From assembly GCF_000331775.1 (NCBI RefSeq), contig NZ_CAPJ01000155.1:1-55714 (forward strand): DNA of 55,714 nt. Reading direction: 5' to 3'. Every line of letters starts with the position of its first letter. The stretch's first letter is position 1. A program made the translations under genes and the position numbers. The stretch comes from Xanthomonas translucens pv. translucens DSM 18974. Its GTDB lineage: Bacteria > Pseudomonadota > Gammaproteobacteria > Xanthomonadales > Xanthomonadaceae. Below are positions 35,235 to 44,006 of the stretch, in pieces. Below the pieces are notes generated by a model. The model worked only from the letters and a program-made list of their open reading frames with translations. It was not told the DNA's origin and searched no databases.

Positions 35235-36643
35235 ACGGAACTGACATGCAACATACACCTGACCGCCTGCGTCAGTTCCGGCCTGGTTCCGCCTGCTTGA
35301 TCGCGGTGGCCGTGGGCCTGGTCGCACTTGTCGTGCGCCTGCTCTACATCGAACACTTTGCCGTCAGCATGCCGTTCTGGGATCAATGGGACGCGGAAGG
35401 CGACCATCTGCTGAAACCGCTGCTGTCGGGCTCGCTAGGCTGGGCCGAGCTGTTGCATGCGCACAACGAACACCGGATCGTACCGACCAAGTTGGTGACG
35501 CTGGCGAGCTATCTGGCAACCGGGCAGTGGAACAACATCTACGAAGCCAGGATCAGCGCGGTGATCTACGCCACGATTCCCGCCATTCTGGTCTGGCACG
35601 GCATGCGCATCGGTGCTTCGCTGCGCTCGCGCGTGTTGTTGATTGCGGTGGCGATCTGCGCGGCGGTGCTGCCCTATTCCTGGGAGAACTTCCTAGTCGG
35701 CTTCCAGAGCCAGTTCTACTTCCTGATCCTGTTTGCCATCTTGGCGGTCTCGCTCGCCGCGGCAATGCATGAAAATCTCATCGCCATCTGCGGCGTTGTC
35801 TTGCTCTGCGTGATCAGCGTGCTCACCATGGCATCGGGCCTGCTGACGCCGGTCGCAGCGGCGGCCACCTATGCGCTGGCCGCCTGGCTGGTGCCCGGGC
35901 GCAGATGGCCGTCCGTCCTGGCCATTTGCCTGTTGCTGGCGATCGCCGTGCTGGCGTACAAAAGCATGCCGGTCATTCCCGAGCATGCCGTGATGCGCGC
36001 GCAATCCGCATTCGAGCTGTTTGGCGGACTGACCCGCGTGTTGAGCTGGCCGGTGCGCGGCATGCACGTGCCTGCGCTGCTGCTCTGGCTTCCCGGCGTG
36101 CTCGGCGTGGCATTGACGCTGCATGCCCGGCCAGCCACCAAGACCGACATTACGATGGCCGGCCTACTGGTCTGGGGCGGCCTGCAGGCCGCCGCCATTG
36201 CCTATGGGCGAGGCCACGACCTGGTGGAGCTGTCTCCGCGCTATACCGAGATTCTCATTCCCGGGTTGTTCGCCAATGCCTGGTTCGCCATCCGCCTGCT
36301 GCAACTGCGTCACGGCGTTCCTGGGCTGGTCCAACGCGGCACTTACGCGATGGCAGCACTGTTTACGCTCACCTTATTCGGTGGCTGGGCCGAGCGATTC
36401 CACGTCGATATGCAGGCGCTGCGCGCGCGCCACGAAGCCACGCAGGCGCAGGCGCAAGGCGTGCTGTACTACATCGCCTCCAAGGATGACGCAACGTTCG
36501 CAAGCGGGCAGTTGCCGCTGCCTTATCCCAATTCGCAGCGGCTACACCAGCTCCTGCAAGATCCGTATCTTCTCCAGGCGCTTTCCGGCAGCGACCGGCC
36601 CAGGCCGCTGGACAGCTTCACCTCGCCGAACGACGCGCGCTAG
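35231..36643 (+). CDS. Intact GT-C-like multi-spanning membrane protein
   Basis: Inner-membrane protein of 470 aa with about ten hydrophobic segments. The first periplasmic loop has the acidic GT-C-type motif PFWDQWDAEGDHLL followed by ELLHAHNEHRIVPTKLV, a form common in uncharacterised O-antigen-linked glycosyltransferases. A short soluble C-terminal region follows the last helix. It overlaps GtrA by ATGA, so it is likely the transferase served by that flippase. It is the only one of three such proteins in this block that is free of stop codons. Donor and acceptor are unknown; a lipid-linked pentose donor is suggested by the neighbouring DprE1/DprE2-like genes. Confidence 0.75.
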   Translation: MNGTDMQHTPDRLRQFRPGSACLIAVAVGLVALVVRLLYIEHFAVSMPFWDQWDAEGDHLLKPLLSGSLGWAELLHAHNEHRIVPTKLVTLASYLATGQWNNIYEARISAVIYATIPAILVWHGMRIGASLRSRVLLIAVAICAAVLPYSWENFLVGFQSQFYFLILFAILAVSLAAAMHENLIAICGVVLLCVISVLTMASGLLTPVAAAATYALAAWLVPGRRWPSVLAICLLLAIAVLAYKSMPVIPEHAVMRAQSAFELFGGLTRVLSWPVRGMHVPALLLWLPGVLGVALTLHARPATKTDITMAGLLVWGGLQAAAIAYGRGHDLVELSPRYTEILIPGLFANAWFAIRLLQLRHGVPGLVQRGTYAMAALFTLTLFGGWAERFHVDMQALRARHEATQAQAQGVLYYIASKDDATFASGQLPLPYPNSQRLHQLLQDPYLLQALSGSDRPRPLDSFTSPNDAR

Positions 36644-36687
36644 CGGCGGCTAGCGCCCGCCAGCAGTTGCGGCGCTAGAAGCGGCGC

Positions 36688-37230
36688 TCAAGGCTCGCCA
36701 GCGACCAGCGTTCCCATTGCGCATGCCGCCGCGGCCTTTTCGCGTCCGTATACCAGAAAGACCCGATAGCGTCCCGGCTGGATGGCCGGCAACCATGCCC
36801 TGTGGTTGTAACCCGATCGCAGCAACGCCGGCTTGCCGAACGCCTGGGCGACATCCGGCCGTTCTCCGCCAGCGACGATGGGAACCGCGTACGACGCCGC
36901 AGCGGAGTTCAGCACGAGGGTCGCCCCGTCCGGCACCGCATCCGCCGCATCGGCCATCCAGCCGCCGAACGTGACCCAGCCGCGAGGCCTGACCCGGGCC
37001 TGCTGTGCCGGCTTGCCGTCGACCGCATCCAGGCTGCAACGTCCGCCCGCAGGCAAGTCGGAGACCGGCCCCGCATACGGCGCGAACGCCGGCTCGGTCG
37101 CCGCGGCGATGCCTTCGTCGGAAATCGGCGGCTGCCTGTGGCACCCGGCGAGCATCGTGCCGAGCGCCAGCGCAAGCCAAGGCAGGCGCTTCCCGATCCG
37201 GACGCTTTCGGCGCAATGGCGCGCGCTCAT
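36688..37230 (-). CDS. Small lipoprotein with a carbohydrate-locus beta domain
   Basis: Protein of 180 aa from the ATG at 37230, which overlaps the upstream GT2 stop by ATGA. The signal peptide ends in the lipobox MLAGC (Cys near residue 27). The mature part is a single beta-rich domain: VTFGGWMADAADAVPDGATLVLN, GGERPDVAQAFGKPAL, SGYNHRAWL and IQPGRYRVFLVYG. This W-x-D, RPDVA, SGY and GxYxV pattern occurs in proteins from O-antigen clusters, and I take it as a glycan-associated fold of unknown function. It is the last gene of the minus-strand O-antigen operon and is tail to tail with the GT-C gene across 44 bases. Confidence 0.65.
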   Translation of the reverse strand: MSARHCAESVRIGKRLPWLALALGTMLAGCHRQPPISDEGIAAATEPAFAPYAGPVSDLPAGGRCSLDAVDGKPAQQARVRPRGWVTFGGWMADAADAVPDGATLVLNSAAASYAVPIVAGGERPDVAQAFGKPALLRSGYNHRAWLPAIQPGRYRVFLVYGREKAAAACAMGTLVAGEP

Positions 37231-39551
37231 GCAAGCGCTCGACCCGACGATTGCGGTTCCCAAGGGCGCGGCGGATAGGCCAGCGTGAACGGCGTGGATT
37301 CCACCGTGAGATTGACGTTGTAGTACGGATCCTGCTGCAAGGCTTTGCCCCAGCGCGCCTTCATGAAACTCTCTTCGCGCTTGAAGCGGGCGATCTTCTC
37401 CGGCGTGGTCTCGTAGCCGCGCGACGCCGATTCGTGGTGATACAGCTCGGCGAACGGCGTCCACAGGTTGCGATAGCCGGCCTCGCGCACGCGCAGGCAG
37501 AAGTCGACGTCGTTGAAGGCCACTTCCAGTTGCTCGTCCAGGCCACCGACCTGCTCGAACACCGAACGGCGCACGATCGCGCAGGCCGCAGTCACCGCGC
37601 TCAGACTCTGCGCCAGGCCGCCGCGGTGTTTGTCGCCCGGCCAGCCGCGCGCCATGCCAACATAGCAGTGTCCGGCCACGCCACCGATGCCGAGGATCAC
37701 GCCGGCGTGCTGGATCGTGTTGTTCGGGTAATACAGCATCGCGCCGACCACCCCGATCTCGGGGCGCAGCGCGTGGCCGACCATCTCGTCCAGCCAATCG
37801 CGACTGATGACTTCGATATCGTTGTTGAGCAACCCAAGCACCGTGCCGCGTGCCACGCGTGCGCCGGCGTTGTTGATCGCCGAGTAGTTGAACGGATGCG
37901 GATACGACAACACGCGTACGCGCCGATCCTGCTGGACCTGTGCGAAATACTCCCTGGACGCCTCCTCCTGGGAATCGTTGTCGATGACCACGATCTCGTA
38001 GTTCGGGTAGTCGGTGCGCTCCAGGATCGAATCGATGCACTGCTTGAGCAGATCGATGCGATCGCGGGTGGGAATCAGCAGGCTGACCAGCGGCGCCGGT
38101 GCGGGCAGCGGATACGAAATGCGGAAATAGCCGCTGTAGCTCGGCATCTCCAGCACCTTCGCGCCGTTGCCGGTTCGGTCCAGATGCGCCTGGACCGCGC
38201 GCAGCGCGGCAAGATGCGCATACGACTTCTCACCCGGCGCCATCGCGGTGGAGCCGCTGATCATGCGCCAGTGATACAGCACCAGCGGAAGATGGCCGAC
38301 CGCATCGTGCGGCAGCGTCTCGGTGATGCGCAAGGTCAGGTCCCAATCCTGCGCGCCCTCGAATCCCTCCAGGAAACCGCCGACCGCATGCACCGCGTCG
38401 GCGCGATAGACGGTCAAGTGGCAGACGCAGTTCTGCGAAAGGAACAGATCGGGATTCCAGTCGGACTTGAAGTAGGGATCCGAACGCTTCCCTTCCACGT
38501 CGATCTTGTCTTCGTCGGTGAACAGCATCTGCCACTGCGGATTTTTCTCGAACGCGTGGACGCTCTTGAGCAGGGCCAGGGGATGTAGTTCGTCGTCGTG
38601 GTCGAGCAATGCCACGAACTCGCCCCTGGCCATCTGCAGAGCCGTGTTCGACGCCGCGGAAATATGCCCGTTCTGCTCGCGTCGCTGGAACCGCACGCGA
38701 TCGTCGCGTTCGGCATATTCGGCAAGCACCCGCGTCACCGCAGGATCGGTGGAGGCATCGTCGGCGATGCACAACTCCCAATTCGGATAAACCTGCTCGC
38801 GCACGCTTTCGATGCAGCGCCGCAACCAGCGCTCGGGGGTGTTGTACGTCGGCACGATCACCGAAACCAGCGGCCTGCGCGTTAGCGAGGCGAGTTCTGC
38901 ATCTGCAGCCTCTTTCCACGCGGCATCGCGGCAGTCGTAGAACTCCTGCCACACCTCGTAGTCGGAGAAAAACCCCGAACGCATGCGGGTGGCGTATTCG
39001 TGATAGAGCCGATCGGCCATCCTGCGGACGCCCTTGGTCAGCAGATCGATCGTCGTCCGCGCCAATAACCGCAGCTTGCTCACACCGCCTTCGCGGCGAT
39101 CGAACGATGCGCCGAACAGACGCCACATGGCGCCGCCGCGCTCGATGCGCTGCAGGTGCAGGACGGAATGACTGAAATCCACCGGCGCGACAGAGGGATC
39201 GAAGCGGATGCCGGTGGTGGACTCCACCAGACGGACCACGATCTCGAACCGCCGCGTTTCGCCGCTGGGGATATTCAGAGGAAGATCGATGCGCTCGGCC
39301 TCGCCGCTGTGCCTGACCCGATACGTCGGATACAGCACCGGCGCGAACATACGCCCGCGATAGACCGACAGCTCGCCGGTGAGCAGGTACCAGCCGCCCG
39401 CCAGGGCCTCGCCCTGCCAATGCAATTCAACCTGAGGGTCGCTGCCGGAGGCGCGCCACATCGCGTCGTGCGCTGCCGCAGCCGGGAATGTCGGAGGTAG
39501 CGGCGCAATCTGCTGCAGTGGAGTGACGCTAAGTGCAATCGTTTCGGACAT
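37227..39551 (-). CDS. Double-domain GT2 glycosyltransferase (copy 1)
   Basis: Cytoplasmic glycosyltransferase of 774 aa. Residues about 30-150 form an N-terminal beta-rich domain (ASGSDPQVELHW, GGWYLLTGELSVYRG, GIRFDPS). The first GT2 domain begins at 227 (PLVSVIVPTYNTPERW) with DHDD at 317-320. The second begins at about 486 (PLVSLLIPTRDRIDLL) with NND at 576-578 and AFNDVDFCLR at about 678. Both catalytic domains look intact, so this may add two sugars or two linkages, as in WsaE or WbdA types. It is likely to build the O-polysaccharide backbone from dTDP-rhamnose or GDP-sugar donors. It begins directly after the stop of its paralogue (TAG then ATG, no gap). Confidence 0.88.
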   Translation of the reverse strand: MSETIALSVTPLQQIAPLPPTFPAAAAHDAMWRASGSDPQVELHWQGEALAGGWYLLTGELSVYRGRMFAPVLYPTYRVRHSGEAERIDLPLNIPSGETRRFEIVVRLVESTTGIRFDPSVAPVDFSHSVLHLQRIERGGAMWRLFGASFDRREGGVSKLRLLARTTIDLLTKGVRRMADRLYHEYATRMRSGFFSDYEVWQEFYDCRDAAWKEAADAELASLTRRPLVSVIVPTYNTPERWLRRCIESVREQVYPNWELCIADDASTDPAVTRVLAEYAERDDRVRFQRREQNGHISAASNTALQMARGEFVALLDHDDELHPLALLKSVHAFEKNPQWQMLFTDEDKIDVEGKRSDPYFKSDWNPDLFLSQNCVCHLTVYRADAVHAVGGFLEGFEGAQDWDLTLRITETLPHDAVGHLPLVLYHWRMISGSTAMAPGEKSYAHLAALRAVQAHLDRTGNGAKVLEMPSYSGYFRISYPLPAPAPLVSLLIPTRDRIDLLKQCIDSILERTDYPNYEIVVIDNDSQEEASREYFAQVQQDRRVRVLSYPHPFNYSAINNAGARVARGTVLGLLNNDIEVISRDWLDEMVGHALRPEIGVVGAMLYYPNNTIQHAGVILGIGGVAGHCYVGMARGWPGDKHRGGLAQSLSAVTAACAIVRRSVFEQVGGLDEQLEVAFNDVDFCLRVREAGYRNLWTPFAELYHHESASRGYETTPEKIARFKREESFMKARWGKALQQDPYYNVNLTVESTPFTLAYPPRPWEPQSSGRALA

Positions 39552-41864
39552 CTAACTCTCGGGGAAAGTCCCTCGGGTCACCGGGGGAGCGTACTCCATA
39601 GGATAAACGGGATGTGAACCGCGCGCCAGCGCCAGCGCGTGACGGTCGGGATCCAGCGAGAACGCGGGCGCATCGAGCGACAGGCATGGGCTATAGGCCG
39701 GGTCGTCCCCGAGCACCTGCTGCCAACGCGCCTGCATCGTGGCGACCTCGCCGGCAAACCGCGCCTGCTTGACCGGATCGTCCTCGATGCCCCGGCTGGC
39801 CGATTCATGATGATAGGCCTGGGCGTGCGGCGTCCATGCATTGTCGTAACCGTGCGCGCACAGCCGCAGACAGAAGTCGACATCGTTGAACGCCACCGCG
39901 ATCGATTCATCCAGGCCGCCCACTGCGACATAGGCCGCGCGTGTCACTGCCAGACACGCCGCAGTGACCGCCGAATAGCGCTGCGTCAGCAACGCGCGGC
40001 CGTATTCGCCGGCGAAATCGTGTGGCGCGTGGGCGAACGCGTGCGCCGCCACGCCGCCGATGCCCAGCACCACACCGGCATGTTGCAGCGACCCGTCCGG
40101 ATAGAACAGCTTCGCGCCGATCGCCCCCGCCCCCGGGCGTGACGCCAGCCGCACCAGTTCCTGCAGCCACCCCGCATCGGTGATTTCGATATCGTTGTTG
40201 AGCAAGACCACGATCTGCGCAGTGCAATGCGCCACGGCGTAGTTGTTGATCGCGGAATAATTGAACGGGTGGTCGTAGCGCAATATCCGGACCCGCGGAT
40301 CTTGGCCGATCGCTTCGAAATAGGCATGCGAGCGCGCTTCGACGGAACCGTTGTCCACCACCGTGATGCGATAGCGCGAATACGCTGTTTTGGCCAGCAG
40401 CGTGGAAATGCACTGCTCGAGCAGATCGATGCGATCGCGCGTCGGGATGATGATCTCCACGTCCGGCTCGGCGTCCAGCGCATGCTGCACACGCAAGCGC
40501 TGCCGGTCCAGCACATCGATCCGCGCGCCTTGCGGCTGCAATGCCTCGCCGAGCACGCGCGCACGCGCCATCGCATCCGCTTCGCTACGCGCAAACGGCG
40601 CGCAGATCGGGCCGACGTCGCCATTCACGTGGCGCAACATGTGCGGCAGGTGCAGCGGGATCGCGGCGCGCTCGTGGATCAGCGCGCACAGCAGCGAGAA
40701 CCACGGCGCATCCGGGTCGAGGCCATCGAGCAGGCCATCCGCAAGCGCCGTCTTGCGCACGCAGGCGCTGCGCCCGAGATAGTCCTGTTCGTACCAGCGC
40801 AGGCGGTCCCACGCCGGCTTGAACAGCGGCGCGAAACGCCGTCCGTCTTCATCCACCCGGTCCTCGTCGCTGTACACCACGGTCGCGGCATCAAGCGCCA
40901 TCAGCTGAGAGAGCACCTTGGCGATCAGCGGATGGAGGCGATCGTCCGCCGCCAGCACCGCCACGTAGGCGCCTTGCGCAGCCCGCACGCGCGCACCCAG
41001 CAACGCCGAAGCATCCACCCTGTGCAGCGATGGCAGCGCCCGCTGCACGGGCCACTCGCCCAGCTGCCGGGCATCGGCCACGATTTCGACCGCCTGCCCC
41101 GCCAGGCAACCGAGCGCAGCGAGGCATGCCGAGAAATCCGCCCCCGCTCGATCGTGGAATATCAGCGAGAGCACAGGAGTCTGGACACCGATGTCGCTGC
41201 CTGGCGGCGACACCAGCTCGGCCAGCCGCCGATCCTCGCGCAGTAGCCAGGTCGCATAGCCGGCATCGCGCGCCGTGGTGTCCGCACGCTGGCTGCGCAG
41301 CAGGGCCTGCAACGACGCGTTCGCGCCCTGCTCGCGCCACTGCGCCTGCGCCTGATCGACCAGTTCCAGCGCTTCCTGTGGCGCATCGCGCAGCCGCTCA
41401 CCGACACCGCCGCGCAGCAGCAACCAGAAGGCTTCGCGCTCGCTCAACCGGTAACACTCCAGCGGCCCCAGCGCGAACCGCGCATAGGCGTTGGTCGGGT
41501 CGAACCTCAGCGCCTGCAGCGGCGCGGGAAACTGCACCACCACATCCAGGCGGCCACGGCCAGCGGCCAGCGCGAGATCGATCCGGGTGTCTTCGGCGAT
41601 CCCGTTTCCATAGTCCGGATAGAGGCAGGGGTTGGCCAGGCGTCCGTCCAGTTCGCGCAAGACGCCGCGCAGCCGGTACCAGCCGGCGGCGAGCGGCAGC
41701 GCCGGCTGGCCCAGCGCGAACTGCGGATCGGACCCGACCGAATCCCAGGTCGCGACCTCGCCCGCGGCGATGCAGGCAAGATCGGCCAACGGCGTCGCAT
41801 CCCAACGCATGCGCGTCGGCGATCGTCGCCACGAATCCGCCGCAGTCACCGCAACGTCCACCAT
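39552..41864 (-). CDS. Double-domain GT2 glycosyltransferase (copy 2), first domain degenerate
   Basis: Paralogue of the next gene, 770 aa, with the same order: N-terminal beta domain (SVGSDPQFAL, AGWYRLRGVLRELDG, LRFDPTN), a first GT2-like domain from about 229, and a second from about 459 (IIIPTRDRIDLLEQCI). The second is intact, with LLNNDIEI and AFNDVDFCLRL. The first has lost the VSVIVPTYN entry (here VLSLIFHDRAGADF) and reads LAADDR where the sister has LLDHDDE, though SDEDRVDEDG survives. So probably one active site remains. It overlaps the methyltransferase gene by 19 bases. Confidence 0.87.
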   Translation of the reverse strand: MVDVAVTAADSWRRSPTRMRWDATPLADLACIAAGEVATWDSVGSDPQFALGQPALPLAAGWYRLRGVLRELDGRLANPCLYPDYGNGIAEDTRIDLALAAGRGRLDVVVQFPAPLQALRFDPTNAYARFALGPLECYRLSEREAFWLLLRGGVGERLRDAPQEALELVDQAQAQWREQGANASLQALLRSQRADTTARDAGYATWLLREDRRLAELVSPPGSDIGVQTPVLSLIFHDRAGADFSACLAALGCLAGQAVEIVADARQLGEWPVQRALPSLHRVDASALLGARVRAAQGAYVAVLAADDRLHPLIAKVLSQLMALDAATVVYSDEDRVDEDGRRFAPLFKPAWDRLRWYEQDYLGRSACVRKTALADGLLDGLDPDAPWFSLLCALIHERAAIPLHLPHMLRHVNGDVGPICAPFARSEADAMARARVLGEALQPQGARIDVLDRQRLRVQHALDAEPDVEIIIPTRDRIDLLEQCISTLLAKTAYSRYRITVVDNGSVEARSHAYFEAIGQDPRVRILRYDHPFNYSAINNYAVAHCTAQIVVLLNNDIEITDAGWLQELVRLASRPGAGAIGAKLFYPDGSLQHAGVVLGIGGVAAHAFAHAPHDFAGEYGRALLTQRYSAVTAACLAVTRAAYVAVGGLDESIAVAFNDVDFCLRLCAHGYDNAWTPHAQAYHHESASRGIEDDPVKQARFAGEVATMQARWQQVLGDDPAYSPCLSLDAPAFSLDPDRHALALARGSHPVYPMEYAPPVTRGTFPES

Positions 41865-43969
41865 CGGCGTCGTTGCAACTGCGCAAGCATGTCCATCTGC
41901 TGGCCCTGCACGGCAGCGAGCGCATCCAGCTTGGCTTCCAGCGCACGCAGCGCATCGCCCTGCTCCGTCCGGTCCAGCACATGGCTGAGCCGGGCGGTCA
42001 ATTCGCCCTGCTGCGTGCTCCAGTGCTGGATCGAATCGACCAGACGATCGTCGGTGGCGACGATGCGGTCGTGCAAGGCGCCCTGGCCCGCGGCCAACTG
42101 CTGGACGACGGCCTCAATCCGCTGCAACGCCGGCACAGTCTGCGCCAGACCGTCTGCAAGCGCCGTGTGCAGCGCGGCGATGGAGGCATACATGTTCACG
42201 CCGTGCTGGGCCGCCAGATTGAGCGAGTGTTGCAGCGAGGCGAACCCGTCGGCGATCGGTGCGTGCTGCTGCCCGGCGGCAGCAACCGCCCCTGCGGCAC
42301 GCGGCACCGGCGCATCGAGCATCGCTTCGATCGCCTCGCGCTGGTCCTTGCCGGTGACCTGGCGCTGAAACGCCAATTCGCGCTCGAGCCAGAGATCGAA
42401 ATCGCCATGTGCCGAGGGCGCGAACAGCTCAGCCACGACCTCCCGCAGCAGGGTCCGCAAATCGATCGGCTCGCCTCCCGCCATCCCTGCCACGATACTG
42501 CCGCCATAGGTGAACAACAGCGAGCGCAACAGCAGCCAGCCCAGCGTCGGGCGCTCGGCGAGCCACTCGCGATCGAAGTAGACGATCCGGCCATCGGCGG
42601 TGCACAGCAAATTCGATGGGGTGGCATCGAGATAGTCGTCGGGCAGGACGCTGTCCACGCTGTCCAGCGCGACGGCATGCCCCTCGCCGTGCAGCAGCTG
42701 CGCCAAGGCCTGCAAATAGCGCCGCACTTCTGCGACCAGCTCGGCTCGGGTCCAGCCGGGCCGACTCAGTAACGCGCGCAGTGCATCGACCAGCAAGGGA
42801 CCCTGGAAATACTCGGTGTCGCCCTGCACCTGCAGACGCACCCCTGTCTGCGCCGATGGCGCGTCGGACAACCTGCGCGCTTGCACCCGCACCGATTGGC
42901 CCTGCCCGGCGATGAAGATCGTCTCACGGGCGAAGGCGCCCAGCCGCTGCGTGCTGTAGTGATACGCCAACGCCGGTTGCTCGGCCATCGCCGCGACGTC
43001 GGCCACCGCTTCCACCAGGAACGAATTGGCCAGATCCAGCGCCAGGCCGTTGGCCGCGACCACCGGCCAGGCGCGCTGAAGATTGAACGTGGTCGGGGTG
43101 AGCTGCGGATCGCGGCGAACCGCCTGCGCCGCCAGCGCACCGGCATTGAACACGGCGGGGTCGGTCGAGATGCCCCGCTCGGTCAGGATCGTGGCCGGCA
43201 TCTTGTAATCGGGCAACGGCGCCGAGAACCGGCTGCGTGCGTAGCCGGCGCCATGCAGCAGCGCATCGAGCTCGTTGCGTCCGTAGGTGCGCGCGCCGCG
43301 CGCTTGATAGCGGTCCTCCAATCCGACCATCGGCTGCCCCAGATGGTCTTCCGGCACGCCGGCCAGATACTTCAGGCCCAGCTGATTTTCGATGGCCAGG
43401 ATCAGGCGCCCGCCTGGCGCCAGCAGCTGCTTGGCGGCCTGCAGCATGTGCAGCGCGGGGTTGGGTGCCTCGGAAAACAGGCTGGCGTACTCCAGCACGC
43501 CGATCAGGGTCACCACGTCGAAGCGCTGGGCGACGGAAAAATCCTGAAACCGCTCGGCCACCACCGCGACATTGCGCAGCTCGCGGGTGCGCTCGCGGGC
43601 GATGCTCGCACGCCGCAACGAGCCTTCCAGCGCCAGCACCTCGGCCCCGCACTCGCCGAGATAGCGCGTGACCGCGCCGCATCCGGCGCCGATTTCGAGA
43701 ACCCTCGCACCCGGCTGAAGATGCTGCGCGAACGGCCGCAGCAGGTTCGCGCGCTCAGTGGACAGGTGATAACGGCTCGGCCAATCGACGCAAGCGGCCA
43801 CCAGATCGGAAGAAAACACGCTGACATCGGCAGCGGCGCGCAACGTCGCCAACAGCCCATCTTCGGAACTGTCACCATCGCTGTAGTCGATGCTGTCATA
43901 GCCCTCGCGGCGCCATACGGCAACGTCCGCAGGCAGGACATAGCCAGCTGCTGCCAATAAATCAATCAT
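41846..43969 (-). CDS. WbdD-like O-antigen chain terminator (methyltransferase, kinase-like, coiled coil)
   Basis: Protein of 707 aa with AGAGGAAG well placed before the ATG at 43969. Residues about 75-240 are a class I SAM methyltransferase: RVLEIGAGCGAVTRYLGECG (motif I at 89-108), LALEGS, and GGRLILAIENQLG. Residues about 330-540 show kinase-like features: DYLDATPSNLLC (D448, N453) and then RIVYFDREW (D467), resembling a catalytic loop and a metal-binding DFG equivalent. Residues 565-707 are helical and heptad-like, rich in L, A and Q, ending QRRRWWTLR. Methyltransferase + kinase + C-terminal coiled coil is the plan of E. coli WbdD, which caps the O-antigen and sets chain length. Location beside wzm/wzt and the GT2 genes fits. 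The kinase activity is inference. Confidence 0.75.
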   Translation of the reverse strand: MIDLLAAAGYVLPADVAVWRREGYDSIDYSDGDSSEDGLLATLRAAADVSVFSSDLVAACVDWPSRYHLSTERANLLRPFAQHLQPGARVLEIGAGCGAVTRYLGECGAEVLALEGSLRRASIARERTRELRNVAVVAERFQDFSVAQRFDVVTLIGVLEYASLFSEAPNPALHMLQAAKQLLAPGGRLILAIENQLGLKYLAGVPEDHLGQPMVGLEDRYQARGARTYGRNELDALLHGAGYARSRFSAPLPDYKMPATILTERGISTDPAVFNAGALAAQAVRRDPQLTPTTFNLQRAWPVVAANGLALDLANSFLVEAVADVAAMAEQPALAYHYSTQRLGAFARETIFIAGQGQSVRVQARRLSDAPSAQTGVRLQVQGDTEYFQGPLLVDALRALLSRPGWTRAELVAEVRRYLQALAQLLHGEGHAVALDSVDSVLPDDYLDATPSNLLCTADGRIVYFDREWLAERPTLGWLLLRSLLFTYGGSIVAGMAGGEPIDLRTLLREVVAELFAPSAHGDFDLWLERELAFQRQVTGKDQREAIEAMLDAPVPRAAGAVAAAGQQHAPIADGFASLQHSLNLAAQHGVNMYASIAALHTALADGLAQTVPALQRIEAVVQQLAAGQGALHDRIVATDDRLVDSIQHWSTQQGELTARLSHVLDRTEQGDALRALEAKLDALAAVQGQQMDMLAQLQRRRWWTLR

Positions 43970-44006
43970 GCAATGCTTCCTCTTGAATCATCGTCGGCGT
44001 GATTGA

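Noticed and set aside
41890..42770. Separate small genes on the plus strand over the WbdD-like gene
   Set aside because: They lie opposite the kinase-like and coiled-coil regions, lack motifs and have shadow composition.
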